This document shows positions 54,642 to 63,800 of a stretch of DNA of 64,000 nt, one piece after another. How positions within the stretch are numbered: the first letter of the stretch is position 1; every line of letters begins with the position of its first letter. The stretch comes from Rhodovastum atsumiense (GTDB lineage: Bacteria > Pseudomonadota > Alphaproteobacteria > Acetobacterales > Acetobacteraceae): positions 1 to 64,000 of the forward strand of contig NZ_OW485602.1 in NCBI RefSeq assembly GCF_937425535.1, given 5' to 3'. The notes under the pieces are model-generated. The model worked only from the letters and a program-made list of their open reading frames with translations. It had not been told where the DNA came from and ran no database searches. Made by a program: the position numbers and the translations under genes.

Positions 54642-54725
54642 TTATCCACAGATCTCGGGGTTTTATCCACAGATTATCCACAGATCCCGACCAGTTATCC
54701 ACAGGGGCCGTCGGGGTTATCCGCA
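54642..54725. other. Replication origin: cluster of DnaA boxes
   Basis: Four exact TTATCCACA boxes start at 54642, 54663, 54674 and 54695, and a near box TTATCCGCA starts at 54717. Start-to-start distances are 21, 11, 21 and 22, close to multiples of one helical turn, so all lie on one face of the DNA. The last two lie at or within the 3' end of the initiator gene. With the iterons this makes a clear plasmid-type origin at about 54.04-54.73 kb. Confidence 0.88.
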
Positions 54726-55792
54726 GCGGCGATGACATCCTCATCGATCACGTCGGTCGTCTCGTGGTCACGGGGGCGCGCGATCAGGATGGCACGGGCC
54801 GCCTTGCTGCGGCCTGTTCCACCTCTGCCCGCAGTGCCGCCCTCGCCTGGCGTCTGGCTGGGCGGGGCGCTCTCGTCGCTGGCCAGGGACAGCTCGTATT
54901 CGGGCAGGCGGTTGGCGGCGACGATGGTCCGCAGCTCACGCAGGAAATCGCGCAGGCGGTCGGTCGATGTGCCGCATTTCAACGCCAGCCTGGGCAGGCT
55001 GATGCGCCATTCGGATTGCCGGCCGCAATGCTTGCGGGCGAGTTCGTAGAGGCGGCGTTCCAACCCGCGCGTGAGATCGAAATAGCGACTGTCGATCTTG
55101 AGCACGCGGCGGTCGCGCACGATGGCCCGATACATCCAGTCGTTGAGCGTGACCTCAAGTGCCGCCATGACCTTGCGCCCGCCCCGGGTGCTGCGCTCGA
55201 CGATGCGAAAATTGTCGATCCAGCCGAAGCCACGGCGTTCGCGCTCGCCGCCTGAGAGGATGTCGGTGGTGATGGTGGTCGAGCGCAGCCGGAACAGCGC
55301 GTCGTACAGCAGGTCGTAATGGTCCTTGCCGGTCGAGCGGTGGGTGGCGCGCAGGAGATCATAGGCGGCGATGCGGACGGTGCGTTCGACGGGCAGGCCC
55401 TGGTCGATGCGGGCGTTGATCAGGGTGGCGACGTAGATCAGCACGTCCTTGTCCCAGATCGTGGCGATGCCGCGCTTGCCCGGGCTGATCTCGATGGAAA
55501 CGCGCCCGTCGCCATAGACGATGGGATCCATGCGCGGTCCCTTCGAGAGGGAGAAGAACGGGAATTCCATCAGCGCCCGGTCGTCGCGCATGGGCGCGTT
55601 CACCAGGCTTTCCAGGAACAGGTCGACCTGCGGCCGGCCCACGAGTGAGCGGGGCTCGACATCCGCGGCCGGCCTGGCCGGGGCGACGGGTGAGGGCGCC
55701 TGCGCCTCGGGGGCGGGAGAGAATGGCAGGTCAGGGGTGGCGGCCGGGGAAGCGGCGCGCCGTGCCCGGGCGGGCTTCCTTGCGGCTGTCAT
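54695..55792 (-). CDS. Plasmid replication initiator, RPA/RepA family
   Basis: 365 residues. After a low-complexity N-terminal 45 residues, the RPA-family core (Pfam PF10134 type) is plain: DDRALMEFPFFSLSKGPRMD, IATIWDKDVLIYVATLINAR, YDLLRATHRSTGKDHYDLLY, DALFRLRSTTITTDIL and RRLYELARKHCGRQSEW. It should bind the iterons just downstream of its stop and open the origin with DnaA. A C-terminal Gly/Ser-rich tail ends within DnaA boxes. Confidence 0.92.
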   Translation of the reverse strand: MTAARKPARARRAASPAATPDLPFSPAPEAQAPSPVAPARPAADVEPRSLVGRPQVDLFLESLVNAPMRDDRALMEFPFFSLSKGPRMDPIVYGDGRVSIEISPGKRGIATIWDKDVLIYVATLINARIDQGLPVERTVRIAAYDLLRATHRSTGKDHYDLLYDALFRLRSTTITTDILSGGERERRGFGWIDNFRIVERSTRGGRKVMAALEVTLNDWMYRAIVRDRRVLKIDSRYFDLTRGLERRLYELARKHCGRQSEWRISLPRLALKCGTSTDRLRDFLRELRTIVAANRLPEYELSLASDESAPPSQTPGEGGTAGRGGTGRSKAARAILIARPRDHETTDVIDEDVIAAADNPDGPCG

Positions 55793-56617
55793 GAAGAAAT
55801 TCTACCGGGGCAGACGAGTCGCCGCGAGTGTTGTCATTTCGTCATGTTGTCGTGCTGGCATGACAACAAGCCGGTATGATGGCAGCATGGCTTCCCCGGA
55901 GCGGCGGCAAAGGACCGCGCCGGGGGCCTGTTCGATCGGACACAGGAGAGGTGAGGGCCCCGGTTGCACCTGTTTTTCCATTGGTTTTGGGAAGCTGCTT
56001 CGGGGCGCGCGATTGGCTGACCTTGATGTCGTTGGGTGAAGACCCGGACTTGTTGCCATCGATGCCATGCGGCGAGCGGGTGAAGATAGAGCCATGGGGA
56101 CGCTGTCATTCAAGCATGCCATCATTCCAGCATGAAGGCATATTTGAATAAAGCGATCCAGAGGGTCGTGGCAGTTTAAGATAAAGTACTACGATTCAGA
56201 TCCTGCGCCGGATGGAAGGGGGCGACGTCGCATCGCTTATTCATATAAGCCGTCATTCTGTCGTGAAAGAATGATGGCATGATGGCATATGATCCTGGCC
56301 CAGGAAGGTGGATTGGATCTGCCCGTCCACTTCCCTTCCGGCAGCGGGAAAAGCGGCTTCCCCTTCCAACTCTCGCACCTGAGCCGGGTTCACCAGCGAC
56401 CCGGTGGAGTCAATCGGCATTTCATCACGATGTCATGCCTTCATGATGGCATGATGGCGAATCATGCTGCCATTGTATAAAGCTATTTTAAACAAATGCT
56501 TATGCTGGATTGACGACCAATGATGCCAGCATGACAAAAAGACATCGGCAAGGCATGATGGCATTGCTCGCGTCGTTCCGGACCGGGCCCGGACAGGCGG
56601 ATGATGCAGGAGACACC
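55793..56617. other. Intergenic region between replication initiator and parA
   Basis: About 825 bases with no supported gene. Besides the ATGATGGCA cluster it carries short palindromes such as TGTTGTCGTGCTGGCATGAC around 55850. Promoters for both divergent genes should lie here, but I could not assign them. Confidence 0.6.
55875..56563. repeat. Cluster of ATGATGGCA repeats, candidate centromere (parS-like)
   Basis: Exact ATGATGGCA occurs at 55876-55884, 56271-56279, 56279-56287, 56443-56451 and 56555-56563, and inverted at 56117-56125. One-base variants lie at 56131-56140 (ATGAAGGCA), 56436-56444 (inverted) and 56451-56459. Pairs share a base to form GCATGATGGCATGATGGC-like tandems. They fill the gap between the initiator and parA, where partition sites or ParA operators are expected. 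Confidence 0.55.
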
Positions 56618-57289
56618 ATGGCGATCATCACACTGGCGCAGACCAAGGGCGGCTCGGGCAAGACCACTACCGCCGAGGTGTTGATCGCCGAATTCGCTCA
56701 TCGTGGCCGGTCGGTCGCGGCCCTTGATCTTGATCCCAACCGTCCGCTTGGCCGCTTCGTCGCCCGCAGTGCCGACCTTGGCGGCGTCCATGTGGCCGTG
56801 CCTGGCCCCGAACACCGCGTCTCCGATCTGATCGCCGACCTCTCCACGCGCGTTGAGGTCGTGATCATCGATCTGATGGGGGCCGCCACGCCAGACATGA
56901 TGGTGGCGATCGGCTTCTCGGACGCTGTCGTCATTCCATCCCAACTCTCCGAGCCGGACGTGCGCTGCGGCATTGAGACCTGGCAGATGATTCGTGAAGT
57001 TGAACGTCTTGGCCGGCGGGAAATCCCCAAGGCGGTCCTGTTCACCCGCACCAGCCCGGCCTTGCGCACCCGTGCGCAGGAACACGCCCGGCGACAGTAT
57101 GAAAAGCTTGCCATCCCGGTACTGCGCACCGAGTTCATGGAACGAACCGCCTTCAAGGAAATGACTTTCACCGGTCTTGCGCCGAACCTGGCGGACCGTA
57201 CAGGGAATGCTGCACGCAACGTGATCGCCATCTTCGAGGAGATCATGGCGTTGCTGCCGGCGCCTGTCGGGGCGGAGGCCGTGGCATGA
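56618..57289 (+). CDS. parA: ParA-family partition ATPase
   Basis: 223 residues from ATG at 56618 behind AGGAG; an upstream frame from 56510 would read through the repeat cluster. Deviant Walker A (TLAQTKGGSGKTTTAEVLIA), Walker A' (SVAALDLDPNRPLGRF) and Walker B (VEVVIIDLMGAATPDMMVAI). Short, like type Ib ParA without an HTH domain. It overlaps the next gene by four bases, forming a parA-parB-like pair for plasmid segregation. Confidence 0.88.
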   Translation: MAIITLAQTKGGSGKTTTAEVLIAEFAHRGRSVAALDLDPNRPLGRFVARSADLGGVHVAVPGPEHRVSDLIADLSTRVEVVIIDLMGAATPDMMVAIGFSDAVVIPSQLSEPDVRCGIETWQMIREVERLGRREIPKAVLFTRTSPALRTRAQEHARRQYEKLAIPVLRTEFMERTAFKEMTFTGLAPNLADRTGNAARNVIAIFEEIMALLPAPVGAEAVA

Positions 57290-57738
57290 CGACGGGGAAG
57301 GGGCGGGAGCGACCCGCGCTCGGCGATGTCGACCTGAGTGATCTTCCCGCTGCCGCGCTGCCGCAGCCTGACCCCGCCGAGGTCGAACGCCGTCGCGCCT
57401 TTGCCAGCAGCCTCGAAAGCCGCGATTTCATCGCCCGCAGCGCCGGCAGTGGTCTGGTCAAGGTGGTTCGCCCGGATCCGGGCCTGGCCCCGGCCGCCGC
57501 CCCCCCTGTGCCACCGCGTCGACTGCGCAGCGAGGAGCCGAATTTCACCGTCCGCCTGCCCGAATATGTGCAGCAGGCCGTGCGTCTCGAGGCGGTGCGG
57601 CGCAAGACCACGGTGCGCCTGCTGCTGTTGCAGGCGCTGCGTGATGCGGGCTTCGAGGTGCATGAGGAAGACATGACCGATGACCGCGGCATCGTCTCGA
57701 AACTGCGCAGCCGCAACCGGCGAGGTGACACCCCTTGA
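57286..57738 (+). CDS. Small partner of ParA, possible ribbon-helix-helix centromere binder
   Basis: 150 residues; ATG overlaps the parA stop. The N-terminal half is Pro/Ala-rich and probably unstructured. Residues about 85-125 (NFTVRLPEYVQQAVRLEAVR, RKTTVRLLLLQALRDAGFEV) show a strand-helix-helix pattern like ribbon-helix-helix proteins. By position it should be the DNA-binding component of partition, as with type Ib ParG/ParR-like partners. Homology not verified. Confidence 0.65.
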   Translation: MTTGKGRERPALGDVDLSDLPAAALPQPDPAEVERRRAFASSLESRDFIARSAGSGLVKVVRPDPGLAPAAAPPVPPRRLRSEEPNFTVRLPEYVQQAVRLEAVRRKTTVRLLLLQALRDAGFEVHEEDMTDDRGIVSKLRSRNRRGDTP

Positions 57739-57783
57739 TGGCCGGAAGGAATGTCTGAAAGGTCCGGTCGGGGGCTGTTGAAC

Positions 57784-58980
57784 CTATTTCGTCCGCTGGG
57801 CCGGGCGAGGCATTGCTTTCGGTCGGGTGGTTTTCACCTTCGGGCCGGAGACGCGTTTCTGTTTTCCGGATGATGCCTGCCCAGGGGAGGCCGCCGGCGA
57901 GGCCCCGGCGGTCGCCGTTTGCTGCTGCAGGATGACGGCTTCGACGAAAGCTCGCGTGATGACAATGCCTGGCTTCGGGGCGGGTGACCGGGCTGGCGTA
58001 TGCCTGGGGGGCGGTTGCGGGGAAGGCAGCGCGGAAGCGTCGGTCCTGGAGGGGAGTGTCCTCGCAGCTTTTGCCTTTGAAACATGCGCTGAGACAGGTG
58101 GATGCCTGGAGCCGGCGTCCGGAGCAACGGATGCGGATAGACCTGCCTTGGCAGCGCGCGGCCGGGCCACGGGGGGGACCTGGTCCGCTGCCACCGCTGC
58201 TGTCGAATTGTCGCGTGCCTTTCGGCTCCTGCCTGTCCCTTGTGGCGCGACCGGCGCTTCGGCCGCCGCCATATCCAGGCCGAACAGCGCGGAAACGTCC
58301 TCAGTCCCCAGGATCCGGCCGGTCGCGGGCCCCTGATCCGGGATGGGCAAGGCCGTGTCGATGCTGGCCACCAACTCCTTCTCATTCACCCCGCGCAGGC
58401 GGAACAGCAACTCCGGTTGGTGATCGAGCCTTGCACCGACGCCGTACAGCACGGCTGCCACGTGCTTGCACATCAGCGCATGGTCCGGGCAACTGCAGGA
58501 GAAGCGGATCTCCGACGGGTGCGGGAACAGTCCCCCCTGCTGTCGGCAAAGCCGCTCCATCACCCCATTAGAGAAGCGTCCTTGCAGCAGTTCGACCACG
58601 GAATCGATGCGGCCGGTGCAGTCAGTGCAGATCCGCCGCCACTGCGCTTTCGACGTCTCCTTGATGGTGATGCAGACATCGTAGAGCTCTGACCCGCTGA
58701 CCATGGCCGTGACCCGTCCCGGTGCGATCTGCAGGTCCACCACCGAGCCGTTGCGCACATAGGTGCGGCCGCGTGGCAGGCGGCTCTCGTAGTCATGGTA
58801 GCTTTCCATGTTGTCGCACCATGCGCGTCCCCAGAACGTCGTCGCGATGAGGCGCCCCGCGATCGTTACTGGCGCAACAGGGTGTCCGCGCTGGCGCAGC
58901 TTCGCCACGGCGCGTTCGGCGTTGCGGCGCCGCTCGGCCACCGGAACATACGGCGCCCATCCTCCATAATAGCGGGACAT
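57784..58980 (-). CDS. SWIM zinc-finger protein
   Basis: 398 residues. The SWIM motif is at residues about 160-180 (IRFSCSCPDHALMCKHVAAV; CxC...CxH). The N-terminus (WAPYVPVAERRRNAERAVAK, TTFWGRAWCDNMESYHDYES) is usual for SWIM proteins paired with SNF2 helicases. Residues 230-398 are basic, Pro/Ala-rich and low complexity. It is four bases downstream of the SNF2 gene and probably works with it in a DNA or chromatin-like remodelling role that is not well defined in bacteria. Confidence 0.88.
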   Translation of the reverse strand: MSRYYGGWAPYVPVAERRRNAERAVAKLRQRGHPVAPVTIAGRLIATTFWGRAWCDNMESYHDYESRLPRGRTYVRNGSVVDLQIAPGRVTAMVSGSELYDVCITIKETSKAQWRRICTDCTGRIDSVVELLQGRFSNGVMERLCRQQGGLFPHPSEIRFSCSCPDHALMCKHVAAVLYGVGARLDHQPELLFRLRGVNEKELVASIDTALPIPDQGPATGRILGTEDVSALFGLDMAAAEAPVAPQGTGRSRKARDNSTAAVAADQVPPVARPRAAKAGLSASVAPDAGSRHPPVSAHVSKAKAARTLPSRTDASALPSPQPPPRHTPARSPAPKPGIVITRAFVEAVILQQQTATAGASPAASPGQASSGKQKRVSGPKVKTTRPKAMPRPAQRTK

Positions 58981-58984
58981 GGCG

Positions 58985-61751
58985 TCACTCCTTCATCGCC
59001 GCATTCAGATCGAGCGCCACCATCTGCAGCAGTGCCGCGTCGCTCATTTCGGTCAGGTTGATTTCCCTGCCTCCCGTCAGCAAGGCATCGGAGAGCCCTT
59101 GCTTCGATTCGATCAGCGTGTCGATCTTCTCTTCGACTGTGCCGCGGCAGACAAATTTATGCACCAGTACGTTTTTCTTCTGCCCGATGCGGAAAGCCCG
59201 GTCGGTCGCCTGGTTTTCCACGGCCGGGTTCCACCACCGGTCAAAATGCACGACATGTGAGGCCGCGGTCAGCGTGAGCCCCGCGCCACCGGCCTTGAGT
59301 GACAGCACAAAGAACGGCACGGTTTCATCCGCCTGGAAACGCTGTACCAGCGTCTTGCGATCCTTCACTGGGGTCTGGCCATGCAATACCAGCCCCGCGC
59401 GCCCGAAAATGCCGCCCAGGAAGGTTGCCAACGGTGCCGTCGCCTCCCGGAACTGGGTGAACACCAGCATCTTTTCCTGGCGCGCGGCCACCACTTCGGC
59501 GATCTCGCGCAGACGGGCCAGCTTCCCGCTTTCCGTCTCGGCCCAACTGCCGTCGCCCAGCCACTGCGAGGGATGGTTGCAGACCTGCTTGAGGCGCATC
59601 AGCATTGCCAGCACCAGCCCCCTGCGCTGGATGCCATCAGCTGTCCCGAGTTCTTCAGCCAGTTCTGCCACCGCCTGCTCGTACAAGGCTGCCTGCTTGC
59701 GGCTGAGATGGCAATGTGCCTTGACCTCCGTCTTGTCAGGGAGATCGGCGATGACCGCACGGTCGGTCTTCATGCGCCGCAGGATGTAGGGGCGCACCAG
59801 CTCGCGCAGTGGCGCGTACGGGTTTTCGCTCCGTTCGGCCAGGACCTTGGTATAGCGGGTGAACTGCCGGGTGCTGCCCAGCAGCCCCGGGTTGATGACA
59901 TCGAAAATCGACCATAGATCACCCAGGCTGTTTTCAACCGGTGTTCCGGTCAGCGCGATCCGTGCTTGCGCCTTCAGGGCCCTGGCCGCCCGGGTCTGCT
60001 TGGCATTTGGATTCTTGAGCGCCTGCGCTTCGTCCAGGATCAGCAGCCGCCACGCGATCTCGCCAAGAACCGGCATCCGCAGCAAGGTGGCGTAGCTGGT
60101 GATGGCCAGATCCAGCCCGGCCGCATCGGCTGGCGTGAACTGTTTTGCTTCCTCGGCCGTCATCGCCGAGGGATGCAGGATCCGCGCCTTCAGTCCGGGG
60201 GCGAAGCGTGCGATCTCCGCGCCCCAGTTGGCCAGCAGCGATGCCGGAGCTACCAGCAGGCAGGGCGGCAAAGCTGTCCCATTGGCTTTCTGCCGCTGCA
60301 CCAGCAGAAGCGCCAACACCTGGATGGTCTTGCCCAGGCCCATGTCATCGGCCAGGCATGCCCCCAGCCCGAGCCCTGACAGCAGGTGCAGCCACTGCAC
60401 GCCTGCCTTCTGATAGGGGCGCAACGTGCCATGCAGCGCCGGCCCGGGATCGACACCGGTTCCGTCCGGTGTCCGCAATGCCTGCAGCGCCTCCGCCAGC
60501 CATGGCCCCGCGGTCACATGCGACCACTCGGTCACGCCGCCATCCGTCTTGTCCTGCGTGACGTCGGCGCCCGCCAGCAGGCGCATCGCCTCGGCGAAAG
60601 GAAGCCCCTGCGCGCGCGCCAGTTCCTCGGCGGCCCGGAACTGCCGCAGAGTGCGGTCCAACCGGGTGCGATCCACCTCGACCCATTGGCCACGCAGCAA
60701 CGCCAGCCCAACGGTGTCGGCAAGCAGCGCCTGAATTTCCGCTTCGCTCAGGGCCTCTCCGTCCAGCGTCATCGCCACAGAGAAATCGAGCAGCCCATCG
60801 AGACCGAGCTTCGATGGGGGACGCGTGCCGATTGTCGCCGTTACGTGTGGACGAGCGGGGCGGTTGGCGCGCCATGTGGCGGGCATGCGCAGCACCACGC
60901 CTGCGCCCTCCAACGTCGCGGCGCTGGCGAGGAAGCGTGAGGCGTCCTGCGGGGTCCAGCGCAGCGGGTGGAAGATTTCCCCGCTATCGACCATCTCCCG
61001 CAGCCAGGGGCAGGTTTCGGCGGCACGCTGCACCGGCAGCAGCAGCGCCAGCAGCTTGCTGCGGTTCGCGGCCCCTGCATATTCACGGAGCGCTTGACCC
61101 AACGGGAGATGCTGTGCCCGCCCCTGGGCCGAGAGTTGCGTCGTGTAAGTTGCCATGAAGGCGAATGGCGCTTCAGGATCACGGCGGTTTTCGGCGAGGT
61201 TGAAATGCACACGGCCGACCAGGTTCCAGGCCGGGTTCAACCGCTTGAGGAAGCCCTGCAGGTCGGTGCCGCTGCTGGCGAGGGCAGTTGTGGTTGCCTG
61301 CCCCATCTCGGCCCACAGATTGCGCAGCCCATCGACGGTCAGGTACTCCGATCCCGGCATCATCGGAGCCGTGAGCGCCAGCGTGGCAAGCTCGGCTTCT
61401 GGCGGTGCCGGGATGTCGGGCAATTCCCGCTCCGTCACGCCAGCTGATTGCAGGCACAAAGTGGTTACGTAGCGTGTCGCGAAACCTCGCCACCAAACGA
61501 AAGCCGGATGGTAGGGCTCGTCCGACCTCTCCGGCACCGAGCTGCAGCAGCCCTGACCCGGCGCTCTGGACGAATGCGGCCTCGAGACGTGTCGCCACGA
61601 CCGCGTCCATGGGGGGCGCATCCTTGGCAGGCTCGCAGAGAAGATGCCCCTGAGGCGTCAGGCGCAAACCAAGGCTGGTCATGCCAGGGCCAGGCTGCAA
61701 TTTGCCCGGCGCAAAAGACCAGGGCTCGGGCCTGAATCCAGCCGCGGGCAC
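58985..61751 (-). pseudogene. SNF2-family DEAD/DEAH helicase, apparent frameshift near 61510
   Basis: The main frame (to 61621) has all helicase motifs: LADDMGLGKTIQVLALLLVQ (Walker A), LLILDEAQALKNPNAKQTRA (DEAQ box), ALTGTPVENSLGDLWSIFDV, LLVFT-type MLVFTQFREATAPLATFLGG and HFDRWWNPAVENQATDRAFR. But its first residues are not a natural N-terminus. The expected N-terminus (LGLRLTPQGHLL, LLQLGAGEVGRALP) lies in another frame from 61751 (GTG). Joining the two at about 61500-61515, just before FVWWRGFATRY, needs one extra or missing base. It could be an inactivating mutation, a sequencing error or, less likely, recoding. Intact length would be about 920 residues. Confidence 0.8.
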
Positions 61752-61962
61752 AAGACTCTGCCAAGAAAAGGCACGGGATCCGAAGGTTTTATGGCCCTTG
61801 GCCGGTCCAGGGCAACGCCCTGGTGGGGCAGGGGGACAGTATGGCTGCTGTCGGGGGATGCTCCCATGGCGGGATAAGCGAACGGAAATCCTGGCTTTTC
61901 CTGATTCCGGGCGGTCGCGTGAGTGATTAGCATGAGAACAATCTGATTGTGGCGCACTGAAC

Positions 61963-63412
61963 GTAATTGCTCACCGGGTTGGCTGACGCTGGGTTCAGGC
62001 GATGGCGAACGAACCGTCGATGAGAGCGCGGACGGCGTTGAGAGCGGTGGTTCCTTTCAGGCGGGCCGTCCCGGTGACCGATCGGTAGCCGGCGTGGACC
62101 TTGGCACCCCAGGCTGAGCGGAACCCGTTGGTGACCTTGCGGAACACCACGGAGGGCCGGATTTCCTGCTCGCTAATGTTGTTGGTCGGCGGAACGCGCC
62201 GGTCATGCAGGAAGACGAAGAACTTGTTTCGCCAGGCTTTGATCTGCCGCTGCAATTCGCGTCCGGCCGGATGAGCGGCCGGTATGCCGAGCAGGCGATC
62301 CAGGCGCCGCTCGGCCTGGCCGGCGTAGACGGCGAGCGTGCTGTCCTTGAGGGATGGTCGACGCTTGCCGATCCGGATCGCCCAGCGCAGATGGTCGCGG
62401 ATCTTCGGAGCGCACACCGTGTCGCCGCAGTCGATGGCGTATTGCACGTCACGCAGGACGTGGGCGAGGCAGACCTGATGGGTCTGGCCCAGTTCCTGCT
62501 GCCCGGCGTAGCGATCTGAAACCCATACCTCGGGCCGGTGGCCATCGAGCACCGCCTCGGCCACGGCGCGTCCCCGCCCTGGCGCGATCTCGTGCAGGAT
62601 CGCCTGCTCGGAGACGAACACCCACTGCCAATGGGTGACGCCGTCGATGCGGGTGGTGGTCTCGTCCGAGGCGATGACGCGGGCCTGCAGCAGCTTCGCC
62701 TTGATGGCCGCGCAAGCCGTGTCGAGCTTGCCTGCCATCCGGCGGAAGGCATTGGCGATCGCCCCTTCCGAGATGGAAAGCCCGAACAGCTCCTGGCACA
62801 TCCGCGACAGGCGCTCGAAGCCGACGTGGTGGCTGTGGTGCAGGTAGGCCAGCAGGGCGTGGATCCCCGGTCCGAACGGCGTGCCCGGTGGCATGCCCGC
62901 CGGCGTCGGGGCGCGATAGCGCCGGCCGCAACCGCGACACCGTCCGCCGAACACTTCGACCCGCGTCACCTGCGGGCGGACGACAGGAAGGTCGACGTGG
63001 TCGTAGCGCTCGCGGCACTGCTGCGCCGTCTCGGCCACGGCCGTTCCGCAGTGCGGGCAGGCCTCGACCAGGCAGCGTTCCGTCTGATCGGGGGTGTCCG
63101 CCAGGGGCCGCGCCGCCCCCGGTCGCGAGGGGCGGGGTTTGCGCGACTGCTTCCGCTCCCGGTTCTTGCGCCCCGGGCCATCCTGGGACGGCGGAAGGCT
63201 GGAATTCGACGACGTCTTCCGCGGTTTGCCAACCAGCGCTTCCAACTCGGCGATCCGCGCCGCCATGCGCTCAATCAGCGCCGCCTGCTCCAGCAACAGT
63301 GCGTCCTTTTCAGCCTCGGTCAGCCGGATGCGAGGAGGTGTCGGCATCCGGATTTTGATTCACATCTCAGCGCCCAGCGCAACCCCCTCGCGCCAACCCC
63401 GTGAGCAATCAC
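61963..63412 (-). mobile_element. IS66-family element with 8-bp target duplication
   Basis: Imperfect inverted ends GTAATTGCTCACCGGGTTGG (61963) and GTGATTGCTCACGGGGTTGG (reverse strand from 63412) enclose one transposase gene. The direct repeat CACTGAAC flanks the element exactly at 61955-61962 and 63413-63420, the 8-bp size typical of IS66. The intact gene and perfect duplication suggest recent insertion. Confidence 0.92.
61995..63347 (-). CDS. IS66-family transposase (TnpC type)
   Basis: 450 residues, intact. N-terminal coiled coil (LIERMAARIAELEALVGKPR), zinc-ribbon (CPHCGTAVAE, GRCRGCGRRYRAP) and DDE region: ARVIASDETTTRIDGVTHWQ, EVWVSDRYAGQQELGQTHQV and VPPTNNISEQEIRPSVVFRK with the catalytic Glu. 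There is no tnpA or tnpB, so it belongs to the single-gene IS66 group. Confidence 0.93.
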   Translation of the reverse strand: MPTPPRIRLTEAEKDALLLEQAALIERMAARIAELEALVGKPRKTSSNSSLPPSQDGPGRKNRERKQSRKPRPSRPGAARPLADTPDQTERCLVEACPHCGTAVAETAQQCRERYDHVDLPVVRPQVTRVEVFGGRCRGCGRRYRAPTPAGMPPGTPFGPGIHALLAYLHHSHHVGFERLSRMCQELFGLSISEGAIANAFRRMAGKLDTACAAIKAKLLQARVIASDETTTRIDGVTHWQWVFVSEQAILHEIAPGRGRAVAEAVLDGHRPEVWVSDRYAGQQELGQTHQVCLAHVLRDVQYAIDCGDTVCAPKIRDHLRWAIRIGKRRPSLKDSTLAVYAGQAERRLDRLLGIPAAHPAGRELQRQIKAWRNKFFVFLHDRRVPPTNNISEQEIRPSVVFRKVTNGFRSAWGAKVHAGYRSVTGTARLKGTTALNAVRALIDGSFAIA

Positions 63413-63800
63413 CACTGAACTGGCAATATGATCGGAGCTTCAGGCGCCACGACGCCTGACCTGTCGTCCCATCACGGCAACTGACCTGATTTCAGGTCCC
63501 AAGCCTGCGTCGAAAAACCTGAACGCCATCCTCACGTGCATTCGAGTTCGCACACCATTCCCTGACAATCATGTGCTGGGACAGGCCTGCCACCGGATAT
63601 CCAGCTTTGGAATTGCCCCCGGATCTGCCGGTAGATCTTTTGGATAAGTCCTTGCTTTGGCCATGGAATTGGATTTGTGGCTTCCTTCTCATTTTACGTG
63701 ATAAGCCAACATTATCGCGTCTGATCTGGAGCCGGTCGGCGCCGTTGTTCCCGGTTCGTGCTCCGAACCGTGCTATTCTGCCCGGCCGCAGGAAGGCCGC
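63413..63800. other. Intergenic, no recognised gene
   Basis: About 390 bases between the IS66 target duplication and the antiporter gene. A 66-codon minus-strand frame at 63492-63692 has no recognisable content. Confidence 0.5.
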
